From: Hyphomicrobium sp.
GTDB lineage: Bacteria; Pseudomonadota; Alphaproteobacteria; Rhizobiales; Hyphomicrobiaceae
DNA length: 42,314 nt
Direction: 5' to 3'
Assembly (NCBI GenBank): GCA_002928395.1
Contig: PEQZ01000010.1
Span: forward strand, 1-42,314
Below, one piece after another: positions 9,609-22,140 of this stretch. The position numbers and the translations under genes are program-made. Under the pieces are notes generated by a model. That model was given only the letters and a program-made list of their open reading frames with translations. It was not told the DNA's origin and made no database searches. The first letter of the stretch is position 1; every line of letters starts with the position of its first letter.

Positions 9609-11147
9609 TCAGCTTCCAATGCGGATTTCGGGCGCAAAACCAACCTGCCCGGCGAGCGTCTCGAACCTGCGGCGCAGCCGCTCGCCATCGAGGCTGGCGT
9701 AGGCCTTGGGAATGCTCAGCACAAGCGAACCGCCCTCGTAGGAAACCGGTATCTCGTCGATGATGCCGGGCTGGCCAATCGACAACATATGGGCCGCACG
9801 AATGGCAGCCCCCAGAATGCGGGCGCGTTTCAGCGCACGGCGGGATACGGTCGCCGTAAGCTTGGCAGAAAGGTTCTGGCTCTTCTCGTCTTCGGGGCCG
9901 GAATGACGGAAGTAGATCGCCAGCGCGAGGTAGATGCGGCCCGCATGATCGATGCCACCGAGCGCGGAGTGGGCGACGACATTGAGGCTCTGCTCGCCGC
10001 GATAGTCGGGGTGAGCACGCCAGCCGATGTCGGAGATGAGGCAGGCGGCGTGGCGGAGGCGGCGCTCGTCCGGTGTCTCGAGGGGACCCGGTTCCTGGAA
10101 CAGCGCATCCGTCCACTTGGCCAGTTCGAAAGCGTGTTCGACCGAACGCGACCGCAGTCGCGCATAGTCTTCGCAGAAGCATATGAGCGGGTCCTTGCGC
10201 CGCTCGTGTGGGGGTAGCAGGCCGAACACCAGCCCTTCGCGGATACCAAAGACGGAGAACACGACTTCCGATGGTTCGAGCTTCCTGAGCAACCGCTCCA
10301 TCACCAAGGCTCCGAAAGGAAGCGTTTCGCGCCGCTGCCTGGAAATCTCCTCGATGCCGCGCACACCCGACAGTTTTTTGGTCCGCCGCAGCATTTCGGA
10401 AAAAGCGATGACGTCGCGGGTTGGAACCGTGTAGCCGTGCATGACGCGCAGCGGGTAATCGGTCTGCACCATGAGCAGCTTGGCGAGCGACCGCCAGGTG
10501 CCACCGACGGCATAGAAGGAGCGGCCCTTGCCCTTGCCGATCCATGACAAGCGCGACAGTGCCTCGTCGGTGACTTCGAGCGCCTTTTCAATGCGGTCGC
10601 CGGTCGTATCGATGAGCCGCAGCCCGCCCAATGGAAGCGTGCCGGCATCATTCAGCGTGTCGTTCGAGATATCGATCAGTTCGAGACTGCCGCCACCAAG
10701 ATCGCCGGCGATGCCGTTGGCGTCGATGAAGCCCATCATGATGCCTTGAGCGGCGAATTCGGCCTCCTTCTCGCCCGAAAGGATCTCGATCCTGGTTCCG
10801 GCCGCCTTTTCTCCGCGCTGTATGAATTCACGGCCGTTCGACGCCTCGCGCACCGCCGCGGTGGCAATGGCGCGCAGATTCTTGACGTGGAGCACGCGTG
10901 CGATGGCACGGAAGCGGGCCAAGGCGGCAACCGCGCGCTCGACTGCGCCATCGTCGAGCCGGCCGGTGGTCGCAACCGACCGGCCGAGCCCGCACAGGAC
11001 TTTCTCGTTGAACAGCGGCGTCGGCGCCCGCACCGCACCCTCGTAGACGACGAGCCGGACCGAATTCGATCCGATGTCGATGACACCGAGAGGCTCGAGG
11101 GCCGACGCGCGGCCCCGCTCGCCCAGTAGTTCAGAAATCAAACCCAC
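9609..11147 (-). CDS. ppx: Exopolyphosphatase / Ppx-GppA family phosphatase
   Basis: GVIDIGSNSVRLVVYEG, ATAAVREASNGREF, GDLGGGSLEL motifs of the ASKHA Ppx/GppA fold; adjacent to ppk. Confidence 0.9.
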   Translation of the reverse strand: MGLISELLGERGRASALEPLGVIDIGSNSVRLVVYEGAVRAPTPLFNEKVLCGLGRSVATTGRLDDGAVERAVAALARFRAIARVLHVKNLRAIATAAVREASNGREFIQRGEKAAGTRIEILSGEKEAEFAAQGIMMGFIDANGIAGDLGGGSLELIDISNDTLNDAGTLPLGGLRLIDTTGDRIEKALEVTDEALSRLSWIGKGKGRSFYAVGGTWRSLAKLLMVQTDYPLRVMHGYTVPTRDVIAFSEMLRRTKKLSGVRGIEEISRQRRETLPFGALVMERLLRKLEPSEVVFSVFGIREGLVFGLLPPHERRKDPLICFCEDYARLRSRSVEHAFELAKWTDALFQEPGPLETPDERRLRHAACLISDIGWRAHPDYRGEQSLNVVAHSALGGIDHAGRIYLALAIYFRHSGPEDEKSQNLSAKLTATVSRRALKRARILGAAIRAAHMLSIGQPGIIDEIPVSYEGGSLVLSIPKAYASLDGERLRRRFETLAGQVGFAPEIRIGS

Positions 11148-11164
11148 CGCGCACCTCTTTCAAA

Positions 11165-13362
<2,198 letters not shown>

Positions 13363-13460
13363 TCGTCAATCTCCATAGACAATTTCGGTCTCCGTTTAAG
13401 CAAAATCGGTGGGCCGGCGAAACGGCCCGCCAACCCGCAAAGATGTGGCGATATCCATCG

Positions 13461-14156
13461 TCAACCCCGATCGCCGTCCCCCTGTCGGTAGGCTTGGAGC
13501 GCCTCGGCGGCGATGGCTCTCGTCACCCGCCGCTGCCGGGCGAGCGCCAGGCGATCCGCTTCCGCCACGATGCCGATGGCGGCTCGCATCGACCGCTCCA
13601 TATGCAGCGCCAAATGCCCGATCACGTGCGGCTCGACGGCAAGCTGGCGGTCGGCGAACAGCTTGACGAGGACGGATTTCAGCAGCGCCTCGTCGGGCAG
13701 CGCGATGGTGGCGACCGGCGACGCACGGAGCCGGGACCGCAAATCAGGCAGTGCGATATCGAGTTCGCCCGGCGCGGCCCGCGACGTCAACAGGATCGAG
13801 AGCCGGTGCTCGCGCGCCAGATTGAGCAGGTGGAAGAGCGTGCGCTCGTCGGCGATGCCGCGCTCGATGTCCTCGACGACCAATGCACGCGCATCGGACA
13901 AGCGCGCGACTTCGGCCTCCGAAAGCATGGCGCCTGAAGCGATCCCGGCACCTGATTTGAGCCGCCAGACTTGGGCCAGATGGCTTTTGCCGGACCCCTC
14001 CGGTCCGACGACGAGGGCAGCCCAGTGGGGCCAATCCGGCCAGCGGTCGACAAGATCGACGGCGGCGGCATTCGACTGGCTCACGAGAAAATCCTCGTGC
14101 CCCAGGGCCGCCCGGTGCGGAAGGTCGAACACGAGCTGAGCTGGGGCGCCGTTCAT
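13461..14156 (-). CDS. DnaA-family ATPase (Hda/HdaA-like)
   Basis: Walker A GPEGSGKSHLAQVW, Walker B ALVVEDIERG, LTSRAAPGELDIALPDLRSRLRASPVATIALPDEALL; short protein lacking DnaA domains I and IV. Confidence 0.85.
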   Translation of the reverse strand: MNGAPAQLVFDLPHRAALGHEDFLVSQSNAAAVDLVDRWPDWPHWAALVVGPEGSGKSHLAQVWRLKSGAGIASGAMLSEAEVARLSDARALVVEDIERGIADERTLFHLLNLAREHRLSILLTSRAAPGELDIALPDLRSRLRASPVATIALPDEALLKSVLVKLFADRQLAVEPHVIGHLALHMERSMRAAIGIVAEADRLALARQRRVTRAIAAEALQAYRQGDGDRG

Positions 14157-14183
14157 GGCTGGTAAGCCCCGCCGTGGCCGATA

Positions 14184-14260
14184 CCCTCGCCGTCGCCCTC
14201 GCCGTCGCCCTGGCCATCGTCCTGGCCGTCGCGCGCTCCGTCACGCTGGGTCACGCTGGC
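14184..14260. repeat. Tandem repeats: 4 x 12 bp (ccctcgccgtcg consensus, 14184-14231) and 2 x 10 bp (tcacgctggg/c, 14241-14260)
   Basis: Direct reading; lies between the hda-like gene and the PerM-family gene and overlaps the PerM-family stop. Confidence 0.7.
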
Positions 14261-15323
14261 CCCCGCCGTGGTAGACGCTACTTTTCAGATAAAGATGCAG
14301 CGCATGGCGAACAAGCACGCCGACGGCGGCTGCGACCGGCACCGCGACCAGCATGCCGACGAACCCGAACAGATAGCTGAACACGAACAGCGCAAAGATC
14401 AGCCACACCGGGTGCAGCCCGATCTTCGAGCCGACGACCTGCGGTGACAAGAACGCCGCGTCGAGTCCTTGGCCCACGAGAAAGATTCCCACCACGATGA
14501 GGATCGGTACGGTTTCCGGCCAGAACTGCACGACGGCAAGCGCAGTGGCGGTCATGAGCCCGAGCGCCCAGCCGGCAAACGGCACAAAGCTCAGGGCGCC
14601 GGTGGCAATGCCGATCAACAAGCCATAGCGGAGGCCGATGGCAGTGAGGGACACGGCATAGAACATGCCGAGAATCACGCAGACGAGGCCCTGACCGCGA
14701 ATGAACGCGGAGACCGCGTCGTTGATCTCCGTGGCGAGGCGGCGGATGGCCGGCGCATGCTCGCGCGGCAACCAGCCGTCGAGCTTGCCGAGCATCGGGT
14801 GCCAATCGACCAGCAGATAGAACACGACCAAGGGCGTAATCAGCATCAGCGACAGGAAGTTGAACAGTGCGAGGCTGCGGCTCCAGATGGAACTTGCTAC
14901 CCAGCCGGCGAAGCTGGCCCAGTTCTCGGCAGCTGATTTGGAGGCGCGTGCGAGCCCCTCCTCGAACTCAGGAAAACGGGGGCCGAGCCGGTCACGTGCC
15001 CAGGATTCGACGAGTCCGCGGATGCGATCCAGTTCACTCGGCAAGGCGAGCGCGAACTGCTGAGCCTGGGACAGCAAGAGCGGAACGAGCAAGACGAGAA
15101 TCGTGACCAGTGCGATGGCGCCGAGGGCGACGATCACGATCGAGGCCCAAGTGCGAGGCAGGCCGCGTCGCTCGAGCCAATCTGCAGCCGGATTGAGAAA
15201 ATAGGCCAGAATGATTCCGGCGACGAAGGGCAGCAGGATGTCGCGCAGCAAGCCGATCAACACGAGCGCGGCGACAAGGGCCGACAACCAAAAGAGCATC
15301 TGCCGTTCGACGCGCATTGCCAA
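14241..15323 (-). CDS. AI-2E family transporter / PerM-like permease
   Basis: Multiple TM helices; PFVAGIILAYFLNPAADWLERRGLPRTWAS and FVPFAGWALGL...FLVGQGLDAAFLSPQVVGSKIGLHPVWLIFAL typical of the family. Confidence 0.9.
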   Translation of the reverse strand: MAMRVERQMLFWLSALVAALVLIGLLRDILLPFVAGIILAYFLNPAADWLERRGLPRTWASIVIVALGAIALVTILVLLVPLLLSQAQQFALALPSELDRIRGLVESWARDRLGPRFPEFEEGLARASKSAAENWASFAGWVASSIWSRSLALFNFLSLMLITPLVVFYLLVDWHPMLGKLDGWLPREHAPAIRRLATEINDAVSAFIRGQGLVCVILGMFYAVSLTAIGLRYGLLIGIATGALSFVPFAGWALGLMTATALAVVQFWPETVPILIVVGIFLVGQGLDAAFLSPQVVGSKIGLHPVWLIFALFVFSYLFGFVGMLVAVPVAAAVGVLVRHALHLYLKSSVYHGGGQRDPA

Positions 15324-15412
15324 TCCCCACGTTACGTCGGTGACCTTTAGGCAATACCAACCCGAGCAAGTGCTGAACAGGGCTACCCGTACTCGGTGTG
15401 GACGACCAGTGT

Positions 15413-16093
15413 TCAGTGTGGCCGATTCTCGAGCCGGTCATCGGCGCGGTCTTTATCCAGGGTAACGCTTGAACTCAAATCGGCGTCGCGTCCAGTTGGA
15501 TCACGTCCAACCGCTGTTACACCCGGCAATCCGGCACGCACCCCGTGATCCCCGGCCGACTCGTCGCTCGACATGTGACGAAGCCAGGCGTCGAGATAGG
15601 CGGCCAGGGAGCCGAGCGTCAGAACCGCCGTCAACCAGACCAACGCCAGTCGGACGGCCGCGAGCCCGAACCCGAAGGCTTCGTCGGCCAGTACGATCGC
15701 CGCCAGCGAAATCTGGGCAACGGTGTTGGCCTTGCTCAAGGCCAGCGGCTTGATCGCGACCGGATTGCCGAGCAGCCATGACAGCACGATGCCCATGACA
15801 ATCAGGACGTCGCGCGAGACCACGGCAATCACCAACCACGACGGCAACTCGCCGCGGACCCCGAGAGCGACGAAAATACAGACGATCAGAAGCTTGTCGG
15901 CGAGCGGATCGAGGTAGGCGCCGAGCTCCGTTTCCCAGCCGTAGGTCTTGGCCAGATAGCCGTCGACGGCGTCCGAGACACCGGCGATCACGAACACGAT
16001 GAACGCGGCCGTCATCTGGTTGGTGAGGAGAAACCAGAACACGACAGGCACCAGGATGACCCGGCCGAGCGTGATGAGGTTGGGGATGCTCAA
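15413..16093 (-). CDS. pgsA: CDP-alcohol phosphatidyltransferase, PgsA-like, with divergent hydrophilic C-terminal tail
   Basis: MSIPNLITLGRVILVPVVFWFLL; DAVDGYLAKTYGWETELGAYLDPLADKLL matches the CDP-OH-P motif DG-x2-AR-x8-G-x3-D-x3-D in relaxed form. Confidence 0.85.
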   Translation of the reverse strand: MSIPNLITLGRVILVPVVFWFLLTNQMTAAFIVFVIAGVSDAVDGYLAKTYGWETELGAYLDPLADKLLIVCIFVALGVRGELPSWLVIAVVSRDVLIVMGIVLSWLLGNPVAIKPLALSKANTVAQISLAAIVLADEAFGFGLAAVRLALVWLTAVLTLGSLAAYLDAWLRHMSSDESAGDHGVRAGLPGVTAVGRDPTGRDADLSSSVTLDKDRADDRLENRPH

Positions 16094-16254
16094 GCTAGGC
16101 CCTTTGACTCAATCGCCGGTGATTGTTGCGACACAGGTCCGGCATTCGGCGAAGTCATAGGCCGGATCGGGTCACAATGTGCTCGAAAAAAATACAGCAG
16201 TCAGTGCTCCCGTCGAACCCATACCCAATAAGACATTATTATTAAACAATAAAA

Positions 16255-17339
16255 CTAGAACCGAGAGCGGAGAATCCAGGTTCCGCTTTCGTCGCGAAGC
16301 GCCATGCCTCTGGCGGCCAAGGCATCGGCAAGCCGCGGCGCCCCGCCGGGGTAGCGTAACGACACGTCCGCACTGCGCGGAGAAACACTATCAATGCGGA
16401 CCTCTTCGATGCCCTGGGTTTGGAGCAGCTGGCCGCGGATCTCGTTCCACTGCCCGATGCTTGTGAACTCGACCAGAAGTTGCACCTGAGCACCCGGCCC
16501 GGTGATCGCCTCGATGCCGCCGCGCGCGCCGCCTGGACTGCTTTCCATCGGCCTTCGAGTACACCGAGGCCGACCACGGCTGCAAGTTCGAGCGCATAGG
16601 CCTGCTCGCCCGACGCCAACCGGTAGCTGCGCTTCCAGTTGATCGGTCCGACCGCATCCCGGCCCGCGAGCGTGACGTGGAGGCGCTTGCCAGGGACATC
16701 GATATCGGCGACGGCGGCGACGATGAGGCCGGCCTTGTATTCGCCATTCAGGATGCGCTCGGCGGCGCCCGTTCCATCAGTCAGCGATCTCAGGGTATCT
16801 GAATGAATTTCCGGCTTGAGCTTCTCAAGCTTGAGCGGCGTGAGCGTGTGCACGACATCGAGGTTCTGCCAAGCCTCGGTCCAAGTGACGGCTGCACCGG
16901 CGGCACCCGCCCCCTCGCGCACGACGGGGATCAGCAGGGCCTCGGGCGCCTGGGTGTCGATGAATGGCACGCCCTCGCGGCGGAGAATGGTGCGCACACC
17001 ATCGGGCTGGAACGTGAAATCAAGGCTTGCCAGGTATTCGGTCGATGAGTTGCGCTCGGACCGGATCGACACGCCGTCGATGAGATCCGCCGCCTTGATG
17101 GACTTCAATCGCTTCAGGCTATCGTAGGCGGTGACGGGCACGATCCTCTTCAAGAGCGAGCGGAAGGCGGCCTGCTGGCCGTCGGTCATGGCGCGGTCCT
17201 TGGCGGTAACCGCATCTTGCGCCCGGGCTTCGACGGGATAGTTGGCGACCGTGAATGCCTTGTCGGAGGCAGGGACGGCCAATGCCGCGCCGGACTGCGT
17301 CAGGACCATCGCGGCCAACGCAGCGGCTCGCGCCAGCAT
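16255..17339 (-). CDS. DUF2066 domain-containing secreted protein, frameshifted near 16515-16533
   Basis: Signal peptide MLARAAALAAMVLTQSGAALA; N-terminal part in the 16242..17543 frame, C-terminal part (GGIEAITGPGAQVQLLVEFTSIGQWNEIRGQLLQTQGIEEVRIDSVSPRSADVSLRYPGG) in the 16255..16548 frame. Confidence 0.7.
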
Positions 17340-17599
17340 GGACTTCGCTTCAAACACGATCGTCACCCCAGTTCTCCGATTTCCCGCAACGCGCGGCCAC
17401 CTGTTGTCGCAAAAAAACGGAACCCCTCCCGACCGGCCCGAGGTGTTGGCCGATTGCCGCGCACGCACCAAGCTGATAGGACGCCGCATCCTCTCCACCA
17501 CTCTGGCGCCATTTGGGGCGGAAGTGGGGTTTTCACCACGCACCGCTGCGTTGAAAGCCTATTCCAACCCGGCGTGTACTCCTATCAACCCGAGGCAGC

Positions 17600-18742
17600 A
17601 TGTCCACAGGCGGCACCGGCGGCAAACCGCCCATCACGTATCGGGAATCCGGCGTTGACATCGATGCCGGCAACGCGCTGGTCGATGCCATCAAGCCGAT
17701 GGTGAAGGCGACGCGACGGCCAGGCGCCGATGCCGATCTGGGTGGATTCGGCGGCTTGTTCGACCTCAAGGCTGCGGGCTATCGCGATCCGGTGCTGGTG
17801 GCCGCCAACGACGGCGTCGGCACCAAGCTCAAGATCGCGATCGAGAGCGGCCGCCACGCGACGATCGGCATCGATCTGGTCGCCATGTGCGTCAACGACC
17901 TGGTGGTGCAGGGCGCGGAGCCATTGTTTTTTCTCGATTATTTTGCGACCGGCCGGCTCGACGTAAGCGTCGCTCAGGATGTCATCAAGGGTATCGCCGA
18001 TGGCTGCAGGATGGCGGGCGCCGCCCTCATCGGCGGTGAAACGGCCGAAATGCCGGGCATGTATCAGGCCGGCGACTACGACCTGGCGGGATTTGCCGTG
18101 GGTGCGGTGGAGCGCGGCCAAATCCTGCCGCGAGGCGACATCGTGCCCGGCGACGTGCTGATCGGGCTGCCGTCGTCGGGCGTGCATTCGAACGGTTATT
18201 CACTGGTCCGGCGGCTGGTCGCGGAGGAAAACCTCGATTGGAGCCACGCGTGCCCGTGGGACAAGGGCCGGACGGTGGGGGCGGCCCTGCTCGAGCCGAC
18301 GCGGATTTATGTGAAGCCGGTGCTCGCGGCGATCAAGGCGACCGGCGGCGGCGGGCCGGCAGGTGCCATCAAGGCGCTGTCGCACATCACCGGCGGCGGC
18401 ATCTCGGAGAACCTGCCGCGCGTTCTGCCGGATCCGGTCGCGGCCCGCATCGATCTCGATGCCATCGACGTGCCGCCGGTGTTCGGCTGGCTCAAGCGGA
18501 CCGGGCGGCTCGACGACGCGGAGATGCTGCGCACGTTCAACTGCGGCGTCGGCATGATCGTGGTGGCTGACGCGGCCCGCGGCGAGGCGGTTCTGGCCGC
18601 TTTGCGGGCGGCGGGCGAACAGCCCGTGATGATCGGCGCGATCACGTCCGGGGGCGGCGAGCGCACCAACGCCAAGGGCAAGGGCCAAGCATGGGCCGCA
18701 GCGTATCGCGGGCGGCTCGGGCTCGATGTTCCATCGTCATGA
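17600..18742 (+). CDS. purM: Phosphoribosylformylglycinamidine cyclo-ligase
   Basis: [64 protein letters not shown]. Confidence 0.96.
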   Translation: MSTGGTGGKPPITYRESGVDIDAGNALVDAIKPMVKATRRPGADADLGGFGGLFDLKAAGYRDPVLVAANDGVGTKLKIAIESGRHATIGIDLVAMCVNDLVVQGAEPLFFLDYFATGRLDVSVAQDVIKGIADGCRMAGAALIGGETAEMPGMYQAGDYDLAGFAVGAVERGQILPRGDIVPGDVLIGLPSSGVHSNGYSLVRRLVAEENLDWSHACPWDKGRTVGAALLEPTRIYVKPVLAAIKATGGGGPAGAIKALSHITGGGISENLPRVLPDPVAARIDLDAIDVPPVFGWLKRTGRLDDAEMLRTFNCGVGMIVVADAARGEAVLAALRAAGEQPVMIGAITSGGGERTNAKGKGQAWAAAYRGRLGLDVPSS

Positions 18743-19410
18743 CCACACCCAAGAAGCGCACGGCAATCCTGATCTCGGGCCGCGGCTCCAACATGATGAA
18801 ACTCGTGGAGGCAGCGCGGACACCGGGCTATCCGGCCGAGATCGTCGCCGTGATCTCGAACCGGCCCGAAGCCGAAGGCCTTGCCTGGGCGGCCGCAATG
18901 GGCTTGCCGGCAATTGCCATCGATCACAAGGCCTACGCCACCCGCGCCGCGTTCGAGGCCAAGCTCCACACGGCGCTCATGGACCACGGGACAGAACTTA
19001 TTTGCAGCGCCGGATTCATGCGCATGTTGACCGGCGGTTTCGTCGACCGCTGGCGCAACCGTCAGCTCAACATCCACCCCTCGCTGCTGCCGTCGTTCCC
19101 CGGACTCGACACGCACCAGCGGGCGCTGGATGAAGGCGTGAAGATCCACGGCTGCACCGTGCATTTTGTCCGGCTGGAAATGGATACCGGGCCGATCGTG
19201 GCGCAGGCGGCGGTGCCGGTGCTCGCGGGCGACACGGCGCAAACGCTGGGCCAGCGCGTTCTTGCCGCAGAGCACCATCTCTACCCTCATGCGCTGGCGC
19301 TGATCGCATCGGGCCTGGCTCAGGTTTCAGACGATAAAGTATTGATTTCAGATAGCTTTAACCAAGAGCAGGCGCTGTTCTCGCCAAGCCTAAGGGCTGT
19401 GGTTACATGA
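18739..19410 (+). CDS. purN: Phosphoribosylglycinamide formyltransferase
   Basis: [84 protein letters not shown]; start overlaps purM stop (ATGA). Confidence 0.96.
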   Translation: MTTPKKRTAILISGRGSNMMKLVEAARTPGYPAEIVAVISNRPEAEGLAWAAAMGLPAIAIDHKAYATRAAFEAKLHTALMDHGTELICSAGFMRMLTGGFVDRWRNRQLNIHPSLLPSFPGLDTHQRALDEGVKIHGCTVHFVRLEMDTGPIVAQAAVPVLAGDTAQTLGQRVLAAEHHLYPHALALIASGLAQVSDDKVLISDSFNQEQALFSPSLRAVVT

Positions 19411-19626
19411 CAAGGGCCGAGTGATCGCAGTTCACTCGAAAGTCGAAATGCGACAACGCGCGTGATTGGACACGGCTCGCGCGCGGGTGTTAGTCGAGGC
19501 TCGAATGTCTAAGAGCGACAAGGGTCTCAGCGGCAATAGTGTGCCGCGTACAGGATTTGCCGACGAGCCCAGCAGCCGAGAGCCGAAATGTAACGCGCCT
19601 GCCGGGCGCAGCGGGGGCCTTGCGCC

Positions 19627-21000
19627 ATGAATGCCATCGACACGGTTGCTGCTCCGCACGCGGCCGGATTGGGCGACGAAAACAGCATTTGGTTCAAGTT
19701 GACCGCCCTGCACAAGGGCGACCACGAGAACCCGATGCGCATCCTGATGCAGATGGCGGAGCGCTACGGCCCCGTGATAACGGTCAACATGGCCAACCAG
19801 CGCGTGGTGCTGCTGACCGAGCCCGACGACTTCAAGTACGTGCTGGTGACCAAGGCCGACGACTACATCAAGTATTTTGATGGGCTGAAGCCGATTTTCG
19901 GCAAGTCGATGATCACCAACGACGGCGCGCTCTGGCAGAAAATCCGGATGCCGCAACAGCCGGCGTTCCACCCCGACATGTTCGTCGAATATGTGCCGTA
20001 CTTTCTCGCGGCGATCAAAACCAAGATGGCACTGTGGGACAATCTGGCCAAATCCGGCGAGACGTTCGAGATGGTCGAACAGACCTGGACACTGGCCGCC
20101 GACATGATCTGCAAGGCATTGTTCGACCGCGACATGCCGTTCAACCCGCACTTCGTGTTCAAGTGCGTCAAAACGTACACCGACGTGATGAACCACAAGT
20201 CGATCCGCTTGAAGAAGGTGGCCGGCGAGGAATTCGAGATCACCGAGGAAGACGCCGCCAAGGCCATGGAGATCTGGGCCGGCGTACCGCCACAGGTGTT
20301 CGCAGCCGACCCGCGCGAAGACCGCGAGCGCACACTTCTGAAAATGATCGAGGCGGTGGTGGCCGACCCCGACGTGCCGGAGTTCGACCAGGCGCAGGCG
20401 ATCGACGAATTGAAGCAATATCTCTGGGCCGGCACCGAGACCACGGCGCTCACGCTTGCCTGGGCGCTCTATGAGACGTCACGCAATCCGGAGGCTGCCG
20501 AGCGCATCCGGCGCGAGGGCCAGGAGGTGTATGGGGATCGCGAACCAACGGCGGCGGATTATTCGGCGCTCGCGTACACCCGTGCCGTGGTGCAGGAAAC
20601 CATGCGGCTCTACCCGCCGATCTGGGGCTTGATCCGAGTTGCGTCAAAGCCGGACGTGATCGCCGGCAAAGAGATCAAACCGGGCGATCGCGTGGTGCTG
20701 TTCGCCTATGGCGCGCATCATAATCCGAAGTTCTGGGACGAGCCCGAGGCGTTCCGGCCCGAGCGCTGGATGGCGGGTGCGGCGAAGAAGCAAGTCAAAT
20801 ATTCGTATCTGCCGTTCGGCGGCGGCAAACGCTCGTGCATCGGCGGCGCCATGAGCCAGGTCGAGAACACACTCGCACTCTCGCTCTTGCTGCGCCGCTT
20901 CCGTCCAGAGTACGTCGGCCCGAACCCGGCCGGCATCAACGCCACCGTGACGCTGACGCCCAAGGGCGGGCTGCACTTCAAGATCCACGAGTTGGGGTGA
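19627..21000 (+). CDS. Cytochrome P450
   Basis: I-helix AGTETTALTL, ExxR in VQETMRLYPP, heme ligand loop FGGGKRSCIGGAMSQVE. Confidence 0.95.
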   Translation: MNAIDTVAAPHAAGLGDENSIWFKLTALHKGDHENPMRILMQMAERYGPVITVNMANQRVVLLTEPDDFKYVLVTKADDYIKYFDGLKPIFGKSMITNDGALWQKIRMPQQPAFHPDMFVEYVPYFLAAIKTKMALWDNLAKSGETFEMVEQTWTLAADMICKALFDRDMPFNPHFVFKCVKTYTDVMNHKSIRLKKVAGEEFEITEEDAAKAMEIWAGVPPQVFAADPREDRERTLLKMIEAVVADPDVPEFDQAQAIDELKQYLWAGTETTALTLAWALYETSRNPEAAERIRREGQEVYGDREPTAADYSALAYTRAVVQETMRLYPPIWGLIRVASKPDVIAGKEIKPGDRVVLFAYGAHHNPKFWDEPEAFRPERWMAGAAKKQVKYSYLPFGGGKRSCIGGAMSQVENTLALSLLLRRFRPEYVGPNPAGINATVTLTPKGGLHFKIHELG

Positions 21001-21045
21001 TTTCAGGCCGCGTCGTTGCGAAGCTCGCTTGCGGTCACCCAGTGA

Positions 21046-22125
21046 TCACTCGTCCTTGCAGGTCTTTCCAACATCGTTCTCGGAATTGAGTTTGGTTTGG
21101 ACGTCGACGAGCGCCATCGCCTTGTCGACACCGAACCGGAATGCCGTCGCATAGGCTTCGCATGACGGTGTGCCGCCGACGATCGCCGTCAGCCCGCGCG
21201 TGAAGTCGAAGTCGCTACCGAGGGGGGCGGCCGTGGCACGCGCTGGAAGACGGCTTCGGTTGCCATAGCCGGGGTGATATCGATCGAACCATGCCTGCAA
21301 GCCGAGAACCACTGCCTCGACGCGGCACACCCGAAAACCTGACGGTGTGGGCAATCCACGTTCATCCGACGGCTGCACTCGTTGATCCCGGCGACCTGTG
21401 GTCGTAACGACCTGACGTGCTGCAACGAGACTGTCGAGCAGGATGGCCGAACCGGCGGCTCCAGACACGCCTGCAAGCTCGGTCACGTACTTGGAGAAGC
21501 CATCCGCCTCAGCCTCCTGTGCTTCACCTGCAGCACCTTCTGCCGCAGACTCGTGACCGAGAGCGACGTGGCCAATTTCGTGCAACTGAGTTGCGACCAC
21601 GAAACTGCCGAAACCCGCGATCCAGGCACGCGCATAGTCGGGCGTTCGCGCCCAGCGCGACAAGGCGGGACCGACGGACGGTTCGAACTCCTCGAACAGG
21701 GCCAGATCGGCTACGGACGTCCGCGCTTCGATCAGCGACTTCACATAGTCGGACAGTCGATCGCAACGACCCAGCTGCTGACAGTGAATGCTGGCGTCGA
21801 CGGCGAGTCCCGCCAACGCGGCTGTGCGACGGTCGAAATTCACGCAGAACGAGCCGTCGCGCTGCTTCAGCACGCCCACGCCTTTATGATTTTCGATGTA
21901 CTGGAAGCGACCGATGATGGTTCGACCATCTTTCATCGGTCCGAGCGTGACACGCTGCCGGCTGGCTGGTGCCTTCATGCTCGCTGCCATCATCTGCTTG
22001 AATTCCTGTCGCTGCGGCGACAGACTCTGGGCAGCAATCGCAGCAGGATTCGCCACGGCTACAGCAGCCGCAAGGGCTACGGCCAACTGACATCTGAAAC
22101 GGGAACCTCGTGTCTCGGTGTCCAT
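21046..22125 (-). CDS. Secreted putative zinc metallopeptidase (gluzincin-type HExxH...E)
   Basis: N-terminal signal-like segment; ATQLHEIGHVALGHESAAEGAAGEAQEAEADGFSKYV carries HExxH and a downstream EAEAD, an M48-like layout. Confidence 0.65.
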   Translation of the reverse strand: MDTETRGSRFRCQLAVALAAAVAVANPAAIAAQSLSPQRQEFKQMMAASMKAPASRQRVTLGPMKDGRTIIGRFQYIENHKGVGVLKQRDGSFCVNFDRRTAALAGLAVDASIHCQQLGRCDRLSDYVKSLIEARTSVADLALFEEFEPSVGPALSRWARTPDYARAWIAGFGSFVVATQLHEIGHVALGHESAAEGAAGEAQEAEADGFSKYVTELAGVSGAAGSAILLDSLVAARQVVTTTGRRDQRVQPSDERGLPTPSGFRVCRVEAVVLGLQAWFDRYHPGYGNRSRLPARATAAPLGSDFDFTRGLTAIVGGTPSCEAYATAFRFGVDKAMALVDVQTKLNSENDVGKTCKDE

Positions 22126-22140
22126 CGGCCACCCTCTTGT

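Noticed and set aside
19418-19438. Inverted repeat cgagtga/tcactcg after purN
   Set aside because: Only 7-bp arms and no T-run; expected often by chance.
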